Source: an uncultured Planctomycetaceae bacterium
GTDB lineage: Bacteria > Planctomycetota > Planctomycetia > Pirellulales > UBA1268
DNA: 11,189 nt
Reading direction: 5' to 3'
Assembly: GCA_903949225.1 (NCBI GenBank)
Contig: CAJAYZ010000283.1
Location: 1-11,189, forward strand
Shown: piece after piece, positions 7,036-11,189 of the stretch
How positions within the stretch are numbered: the first letter of the stretch is position 1
Layout of the letters: each line of letters opens with the position of its first letter
The notes under the pieces: model-generated
The model's input: the letters and a program-made list of their open reading frames with translations, nothing else
What the model was told of the DNA's origin: nothing
The model's database searches: none
Position numbers and translations under genes: made by a program

Positions 7036-7224
7036 TCAGCGCTTCGGGCCGCCAGGCATCCCCTTCATCCCCTTCATCGCGTCCATCCCCTTCTTCATCG
7101 AATCTTCCGAGTCCTGGAGCCGCTTCTGCTGCGTCTCGGCCGACTGGGGCTTTTCACCACCGCACCCTGTCAGAGAGAGCACAGCGAATGTCACAATCGC
7201 GAATTGCAAGGCTGCTCGACCCAT
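7036..7224 (-). CDS. Small lipoprotein with Met/Lys/Gly-rich tail, 62 aa
   Basis: The ATG at 7224 is preceded by GGGAG about nine bases upstream. The protein begins with a short n-region and hydrophobic core (LQFAIVTFAVLSL) and a textbook lipobox L-T-G-C with Cys21, so it should be exported and lipid-anchored. After the Cys the chain is short and charged (GGEKPQSAETQQKRLQDSED), likely helical, and ends in a Met/Lys/Gly tail (SMKKGMDAMKGMKGMPGGPK) echoing the Gly/Met linkers elsewhere in the window. The frame is open further upstream to 7431, but that part runs through the terminator hairpin of the next gene and has no start signal. It lies between two DUF1559 genes on the same strand. Function is unknown; a small partner of the DUF1559 proteins is possible but unproven. 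Confidence 0.8.
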   Translation of the reverse strand: MGRAALQFAIVTFAVLSLTGCGGEKPQSAETQQKRLQDSEDSMKKGMDAMKGMKGMPGGPKR

Positions 7225-7386
7225 GATTTGTTTCTCCCGTTGAAATCTTGTCCCGAAAACGAAACCGCTTTCCCTCGAGCCGGCGGTGGGGATTTGGCCC
7301 GGCAGCCGCGTGTTTGCGTGCGGACAGTCGTGCCCCGACCCCTGTTCAATCGAAGCAGCCGACACCGACCACTGCCCATAAACGGA

Positions 7387-7422
7387 GGCCGCCCTCCCGA
7401 TCACGTGAGCGGGAGGGCGGCC
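7387..7422 (-). terminator. GC-rich hairpin downstream of the right DUF1559 gene
   Basis: GGCCGCCCTCCCG (7387-7399) and CGGGAGGGCGGCC (7410-7422) form a perfect 13-bp stem. The 10-base loop contains the palindrome TCACGTGA, so it may extend inward. It lies 48 bases past the stop at 7471, and a short T run (CCGTTTATGG) follows on the minus strand. It separates the DUF1559 transcript from the small lipoprotein gene. Confidence 0.78.
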
Positions 7423-7470
7423 ATGCCGCAAGCATGTCGATTCAATCCGAAGCGAACTACCGGCAGGCGG

Positions 7471-8535
7471 TCAGTCGTCGGAGACCGGCTGTCCATCGTC
7501 GCGCACCGCAAGCAGGGTCATCGCCTGCAGATCGATGCCGTCGTTCATGTACTGAACAGACCCGTCGGTTCGCAACGTCATGACACCACCGGGATGAGCC
7601 GACGTGAGCGGCGCATTGGCCGGAGAGGCATCGGCCCAAGCGCCCCAATCCCTCACACCGGGCTGCCCCAGAACCTTCGAGTTCGGAGCATACCGCAGGG
7701 TGACGTTGTTGGTGTGCGGCCCCCAGTCACGCCAGCCGGAGAGGCCGCCCATGTGCCAGCCCCAATTGCGGCCCGGCCGGCGATCTTGGCCTTCGACACC
7801 AGCCCCGCCGAACACGAGCCCGCCCATTTCACCAACGAGCAGGGTCTTCGACGTCCCGTCGCTGCACTTCGACATGTCCAACCCGAGAATCTGCGGCCCG
7901 ACGGCGTCGCCGGAAACACCCGACGTACCGTTCCCGTAATTCGGGAGCATGCCGCGACCGGAGGTGATCCCCCAGGCGCCGTCGTCGTTGAACGCCATCC
8001 CTGCCGTGGATTGGAACGACCCGGTCGGCTGAGGACCGAACTGCATCGGAGCCGCGCCAGCGATGCCGTAATAGCTGGCGGTGAAGTTGTTCCACGGACC
8101 GTTGTTCTTGAGCGACGACGACGGGCAGATCAGCATCTTGATCCGCAGGTCCTGCCACACCGCGGCGTTGCCGTCCCAGCCGGAGCTGAGCACCGCACCA
8201 CCGTCTTTTGAGCACCACTTGAGCCTCGAGTAGGCGCCCGTCTGTTCCATGAACGGGAGGAGTCGCACCCACTGCGAGTGTCCCCATGTCTCCGCCGAGT
8301 AGGGCGTGGCCCACCAGGAGGTGCCAGCACCGCCGTTGGGAAAGGCCTGCATGGCGTCATGATGGTTTTGGAACGCGAGTCCCTGCTGCTTCAAGTTGTT
8401 TGAGCACTGTGAACGTCTGGCCGACTCACGTGCTGCCTGAACCGCCGGCAGCAAGAGGCCGACCAGAGTGCCGATGATCGCAATGACCACCAGCAGTTCG
8501 ACCAGGGTAAAACCGGATCGTTTTGATGTGCGCAT
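7471..8535 (-). CDS. DUF1559 (SBP_bac_10) prepilin-like protein, canonical, 354 aa
   Basis: The ATG at 8535 has AAGG (8544-8547) eight bases upstream and gives a standard prepilin leader MRTSKRSG before FTLVELLVVIAIIGTLVG. The longer frame to 8640 would bury that leader. Cleavage after Gly8 and N-methylation of Phe9 are expected. The family signature LLLPAVQAARESARRSQC follows, then NNLKQQGLAFQNHHDAM. A central Cys-Pro-Ser motif (LICPSSSLKNNG) is present. The C-terminal prepilin-processing-associated H-X9-DG motif is intact: His314, nine residues, Asp-Gly at 324-325. DUF1559 proteins occur in many paralogues in planctomycetes and are presumed pseudopilin-like envelope proteins of unknown role. 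A clear promoter lies upstream (8670-8698) and a hairpin downstream, so it is probably transcribed alone. Confidence 0.95.
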   Translation of the reverse strand: MRTSKRSGFTLVELLVVIAIIGTLVGLLLPAVQAARESARRSQCSNNLKQQGLAFQNHHDAMQAFPNGGAGTSWWATPYSAETWGHSQWVRLLPFMEQTGAYSRLKWCSKDGGAVLSSGWDGNAAVWQDLRIKMLICPSSSLKNNGPWNNFTASYYGIAGAAPMQFGPQPTGSFQSTAGMAFNDDGAWGITSGRGMLPNYGNGTSGVSGDAVGPQILGLDMSKCSDGTSKTLLVGEMGGLVFGGAGVEGQDRRPGRNWGWHMGGLSGWRDWGPHTNNVTLRYAPNSKVLGQPGVRDWGAWADASPANAPLTSAHPGGVMTLRTDGSVQYMNDGIDLQAMTLLAVRDDGQPVSDD

Positions 8536-8557
8536 GGTAGACACCTTCGAGTCACGA

Positions 8558-8578
8558 GATGAAAAAATGAAGAAAATC
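8558..8578 (-). promoter_or_regulatory. T-rich leader element of the right DUF1559 gene
   Basis: On the minus strand GATTTTCTTCATTTTTTCATC ends 22 bases before the start codon, matching in content and position the element before the other DUF1559 gene. It lies inside the predicted transcript, about 90 bases below the promoter, so it would act as RNA if at all. Confidence 0.3.
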
Positions 8579-8669
8579 ATCGGGGAGGGGTCGTGCGCCA
8601 TCGAGGTGAAAAGCCATGCCGTGGCGAATCCGCCCGGCATCTGTTCCCAACCACAATCCCCGCTGGTCG

Positions 8670-8698
8670 ATCTTAGGAGTCCGGGGCGGGGGTATCAA
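8670..8698 (-). promoter_or_regulatory. Sigma-70-type promoter for the right DUF1559 gene
   Basis: On the minus strand TTGATA (8698-8693) and TAAGAT (8675-8670) are separated by exactly 17 bases. Each matches the -35 or -10 consensus at five of six positions. Transcription would start near 8663, giving a leader of about 127 bases before the ATG at 8535. It lies 128 bases beyond the ilvB stop. Confidence 0.6.
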
Positions 8699-8825
8699 GC
8701 TTTGTGCCACCGCCGCGCAAATAATTCCCTCACAGGGTCGACCGGCGCGGAGATGGCGATTGGGGCACACGGTCGCCCCGAGGAGCTTCGCGAGTCCTAT
8801 CCGCCACGGCGACCTGCTTGTCCGG

Positions 8826-10598
8826 TCAACGCTTGATGAGGTCGCGAACGGTCATGCCCGACGGAATCATCGGCAGCACGTGTTCTTGGTAGGGCACCTG
8901 CACGTCGAGGATGGCCGGGCCGGGGGCGTCGATGAGCCGCAGGAGGGCGCCTTCGAGATCCCGCTTTTCCGATACCGTCTCGGCCTGCCAGCCGAAGCCA
9001 CGGGCGACCATCACAAAATCGGGATAGCGGTTCTGTGGGGAGATTCCATCGCCCTTCCCGGCCGCCTCGGGATTGTTGATCGGCCCGAGGTAGGTGTGGG
9101 CCCGGTTCCCCTTGAAGAAGCGGTCCTCCCACTGGACGACCATGCCGAGGTGCTGGTTGTTGAGGAGCAGCACCTTGACCGGAATATCCTCACAGGTGTA
9201 GGTGGCGAGTTCCTGGATGTTCATGAGGATGCTGCCGTCGCCGTCGATGTCGACAACGAGCGCGTCCGGGTGAGCCACCTTGGCTCCCATCGCCGCCGGG
9301 AGGCCGAAGCCCATCGTCCCCAAGCCGCTCGACGAGACCCACGTCCGCGGCCGGCGGAATTGGTAGAACTGGGCAGCCCACATCTGGTGCTGGCCGACCC
9401 CGACGGTGATGATCGTGTCGCGCTTGGCCGTCAGCCGCGACAACTCCGCGATCGCCTCTTGGGCGAGGATACCGGGGTAGGTGGTGTCGTAAGAGAACGG
9501 GTCTTCCCGCTTCCATTCCGCGATCCGGTCGTGCCAGGGGCCGAGATCGGCGGTCGGTGCCTCGACGATCTTGTTGAGCTGCCCGAGGGCCTCCTTGACG
9601 TCGGCCACGATCGGGATGTGGACGACCTTGTTCTTGTTGATCTCGGACGGATCGACGTCGATGTGGACGATGAATCCGTGCTCGGCGAAGGCCGACACCT
9701 TTCCGGTCACCCGGTCGTCGAAGCGGACGCCGAGGGCGAGGAGGAGATCGGCCTCGTCGACGGCGTAGTTGGCGTAGACGCTGCCATGCATGCCGAGCAT
9801 GTCGAGCGAGAGCGTGTCATCGGCCGGATAGGCCCCGAGCCCCATGAGGGTCATCGTCACCGGGATCCCGGTGCGGCGGGCGAGCTCGCGGAGCTCCTCG
9901 GAGGCACCGGCGGAGATCACGCCGCCGCCGGCGTAGATCACGGGGCGCTTGGCGCGCTTGATCGCCGCGGCCACCTGGGCGATCTGCTCCGGATGGGCCC
10001 GACGAACCTCCGGCCGATAGCCGGGCAGGTTCATCGCTTCGGCGTAATCGGGAACGAGTTGCGCGACCTGAATGTTCTTGGGGAGATCGACGAGCACGGG
10101 GCCGGGGCGGCCGGTGGTGGCGATGTGGAAGGCCTCGCGCATCACGCGGGCGATGTCAGCCGGATCGGTGACGAGGTAGTGGTGCTTCGTGATCCCACGG
10201 CAGACCTCCACCATCGGGGTTTCCTGGAAAGCGTCGGTGCCGATGACGCTCGTGCCGACCTGACCGGTGAGAACGAGCATCGGGATGCTGTCGAGCTTCG
10301 CGTCGGCGATCGCCGTGACGAGGTTGAGGGCTCCGGGGCCGCTTGTGCCCATGCAGACGCCGATCCGCCCGGTCGTGCGGGCGTAGCCCTGGGCCGCGAA
10401 TGCCCCCCCCTGCTCGTGGCGGGGGAGGATCGTCCGGATCCGATCGGCGTAGCGGGTGAGCGACTGATGGAGGGGCATGCTCGCCCCGCCCGGATAGGCG
10501 AAGATCACATCGACGCCATGGGCAATGAGCGACTCGACCACCACGTCGGCACCGCAAATCACGGTGTCGGTCGTGCGGGGACGTGAGGCGGTAGCCAT
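8826..10598 (-). CDS. ilvB: Acetolactate synthase (acetohydroxyacid synthase), catalytic large subunit, 590 aa
   Basis: This ThDP-, FAD- and Mg-dependent enzyme condenses pyruvate with pyruvate or 2-ketobutyrate, the first common step of Val/Leu/Ile synthesis. All three domains are present. The N-terminal pyrimidine-binding domain has YPGGAS and the catalytic Glu62 in RHEQGGAFAAQGYA. A GTSGPGALN motif (84-92) follows. The central FAD-binding domain has RFDDRVTGK (292-300). The C-terminal ThDP domain has GDG (453-455) paired with NN (480-481). Trp490 in GMVVQWEDRFF is the residue linked to 2-ketobutyrate preference and herbicide binding. VVQWEDRFFKGNRAHTYLG and QEHVLPMIPSG closely recall plant and cyanobacterial forms. 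The ATG at 10598 follows AAGGA by eight bases; upstream extension to 11000 crosses the divergent gene and is not credible. No ilvN small subunit or ilvC is adjacent. Confidence 0.97.
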   Translation of the reverse strand: MATASRPRTTDTVICGADVVVESLIAHGVDVIFAYPGGASMPLHQSLTRYADRIRTILPRHEQGGAFAAQGYARTTGRIGVCMGTSGPGALNLVTAIADAKLDSIPMLVLTGQVGTSVIGTDAFQETPMVEVCRGITKHHYLVTDPADIARVMREAFHIATTGRPGPVLVDLPKNIQVAQLVPDYAEAMNLPGYRPEVRRAHPEQIAQVAAAIKRAKRPVIYAGGGVISAGASEELRELARRTGIPVTMTLMGLGAYPADDTLSLDMLGMHGSVYANYAVDEADLLLALGVRFDDRVTGKVSAFAEHGFIVHIDVDPSEINKNKVVHIPIVADVKEALGQLNKIVEAPTADLGPWHDRIAEWKREDPFSYDTTYPGILAQEAIAELSRLTAKRDTIITVGVGQHQMWAAQFYQFRRPRTWVSSSGLGTMGFGLPAAMGAKVAHPDALVVDIDGDGSILMNIQELATYTCEDIPVKVLLLNNQHLGMVVQWEDRFFKGNRAHTYLGPINNPEAAGKGDGISPQNRYPDFVMVARGFGWQAETVSEKRDLEGALLRLIDAPGPAILDVQVPYQEHVLPMIPSGMTVRDLIKR

Positions 10599-10681
10599 GG
10601 CGGAATTCCTTCGGTGGTGCAGTCGATCAAGGGGGAGCGTACGACGGAAAGCAGTCCCCTCAAAAATACACGAAAAGTGAC

Positions 10682-10718
10682 CCGGGGCGTGAGGGGCTGT
10701 CGCGGTTTTTTGCCCCGG
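10682..10718. repeat. Inverted repeat CCGGGGC-23-GCCCCGG in the ilvB leader region
   Basis: Perfect 7-bp arms (10682-10688 and 10712-10718) enclose 23 bases including a T6/A6 run. It lies about 84 bases upstream of the ilvB ATG and about 120 before the DAHP synthase start. It may be a regulator site or leader structure; no classical T-box or leader peptide was found. Confidence 0.4.
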
Positions 10719-10744
10719 TCGGGCCGGGCGGAATCCCGACCCCT

Positions 10745-10780
10745 CCGGCGGATGGCTTCCCGGGGGGAAGCGCCGGTTTT
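10745..10780 (+). terminator. Terminator- or attenuator-like compound hairpin upstream of the DAHP synthase gene
   Basis: The outer arms CCGGCG (10745-10750) and CGCCGG (10771-10776) enclose an inner stem CTTCCC (10756-10761) and GGGAAG (10765-10770) with a GGG loop and a 5-base one-sided bulge. TTTT follows at 10777-10780. On the plus strand this has the form of an intrinsic terminator 57 bases before the DAHP synthase ATG. No plus-strand gene ends here, so it would be a leader attenuator, a block to readthrough, or a structure in the ilvB leader on the other strand. Confidence 0.45.
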
Positions 10781-10836
10781 CCAAGGCTTGGCCGGCACGT
10801 GGGGATCGGTCTGCGGGCATGGTGTAGAGTGAAGGG

Positions 10837-11189
10837 ATGAAGCCAGCCGACACCACCGCTCGTTCCGCCCCCGCCTCCGCACCCCCCTCCGGCTCGGGCC
10901 CCCCGCCGACGTCCAACTTGCGGATTCGCAGTCTGGATGCGCTTGTGCCCCCCGCCCGGCTCATGGCCCTTTTGCCGCTCGATACGGCTGCCACGGCCAC
11001 GATTCTTGACGGCCGGCTCGCGGTGGAGCGCGTGCTGTCGGGGGACGATCCCCGGCTCCTCGCCGTGGTCGGCCCCTGCTCGATCCACGACCTCGAGGCT
11101 GCCCGCGAGTATGCCGGGCGGTTGCGGAGCCTCGCCGACCGGGTCTCTGAGCGGATCCTCGTCGTGATGCGGGTCTATTTCGAGAAGCC
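10837..11189 (+). CDS. aroG: 3-deoxy-D-arabino-heptulosonate 7-phosphate (DAHP) synthase, class I, N-terminal part (3' truncated)
   Basis: DAHP synthase joins phosphoenolpyruvate and erythrose 4-phosphate, the first shikimate-pathway step, in the cytoplasm. About 118 codons are visible before the right edge. After a roughly 26-residue Ala/Pro/Ser-rich extension absent from E. coli AroG, the class I pattern begins: NLRIRSLDALVPPARLM, then RLLAVVGPCSIHD (the GPCSIHD Cys is the metal ligand, residue 81). MRVYFEKP (111-118) follows, with Arg112 and Lys117 matching substrate-binding residues. The AroF/G/H type and feedback specificity cannot be read from this fragment. An in-frame TAG at 10825-10827 makes the ATG at 10837 the first possible start. 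AAGGG abuts this ATG with no spacer, so the ribosome site is unusual. It is divergent from ilvB, 238 bp away. Confidence 0.93.
   Translation, partial: MKPADTTARSAPASAPPSGSGPPPTSNLRIRSLDALVPPARLMALLPLDTAATATILDGRLAVERVLSGDDPRLLAVVGPCSIHDLEAAREYAGRLRSLADRVSERILVVMRVYFEK

Noticed and set aside
7030..8211. 393-codon open frame on the plus strand
   Set aside because: Antisense across the small lipoprotein, a terminator hairpin and the right DUF1559 gene; Arg/Pro-rich shadow.
8713..8750. CCGCGC...GCGCGG inverted repeat with inner CCCT/AGGG as an ilvB terminator
   Set aside because: A 6-bp stem with a 26-base loop and only a small inner stem, about 75 bases past the stop; too weak to call.
8616..10586. 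656-codon open frame on the plus strand
   Set aside because: It is antisense to the fully supported ilvB; long antisense frames are expected in high-GC coding DNA, and its translation shows no domain.
10614..10832. 72-codon plus-strand frame ending just before the DAHP synthase start, as a possible leader peptide
   Set aside because: No ribosome site, no run of aromatic or branched-chain codons, and it overlaps the ilvB leader.
10599..11000. N-terminal extension of ilvB
   Set aside because: It would overlap the DAHP synthase gene and has no family similarity; ATG at 10598 has a proper ribosome site.

Overview
The window looks like a chromosomal piece of a high-GC planctomycete, probably of the Pirellulales type. 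Two features point there: two DUF1559 (SBP_bac_10) proteins with the FTLVELLVVIAIIG prepilin signature, and small lipoproteins of the kind common in that phylum. No RNA gene, CRISPR array, transposase or phage gene is visible. Taxonomy is inferred from protein families only.

Left part (1-4966, + strand): three co-directional genes, the first cut by the left edge. The first resembles the C-terminal part of a PilO/GspM/Amuc_1100-like pilus or secretion platform protein. The second is a 759-aa protein with one N-terminal membrane anchor. The third is an exported HEAT-like repeat protein. All three carry Gly/Met/Pro-rich low-complexity linkers. Gaps are short (93 and 73 bp), so they are probably one operon, and a perfect hairpin follows the last stop.

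Middle part (5042-8535, - strand): a transthyretin-like-fold lipoprotein starting at GTG; a divergent DUF1559 pseudopilin-like protein whose H-X9-DG motif is degraded; a 62-aa lipoprotein; and a canonical DUF1559 protein. Each DUF1559 gene is followed by a strong GC-rich hairpin, and both have a similar T-rich leader at almost the same distance from the start codon. A good sigma-70-type promoter (TTGATA-17-TAAGAT) precedes the right-hand DUF1559 gene. A 42-codon reading frame with a strong Shine-Dalgarno lies in the gap upstream of the left-hand one.

Right part (8826-11189): ilvB (acetolactate synthase catalytic subunit, - strand) lies divergent to a class I DAHP synthase gene (+ strand, cut by the right edge). 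These commit carbon to branched-chain and aromatic amino acids respectively. Their 238-bp intergenic region holds two inverted repeats, one a terminator- or attenuator-like hairpin with a T tract about 60 bases before the DAHP synthase start.

The DUF1559 proteins enter the prepilin pathway, and the left operon plausibly supplies inner-membrane and periplasmic parts of a pilus or type II secretion machine. That link is inference from gene proximity and fold resemblance. The two amino-acid genes appear to be unrelated housekeeping neighbours.
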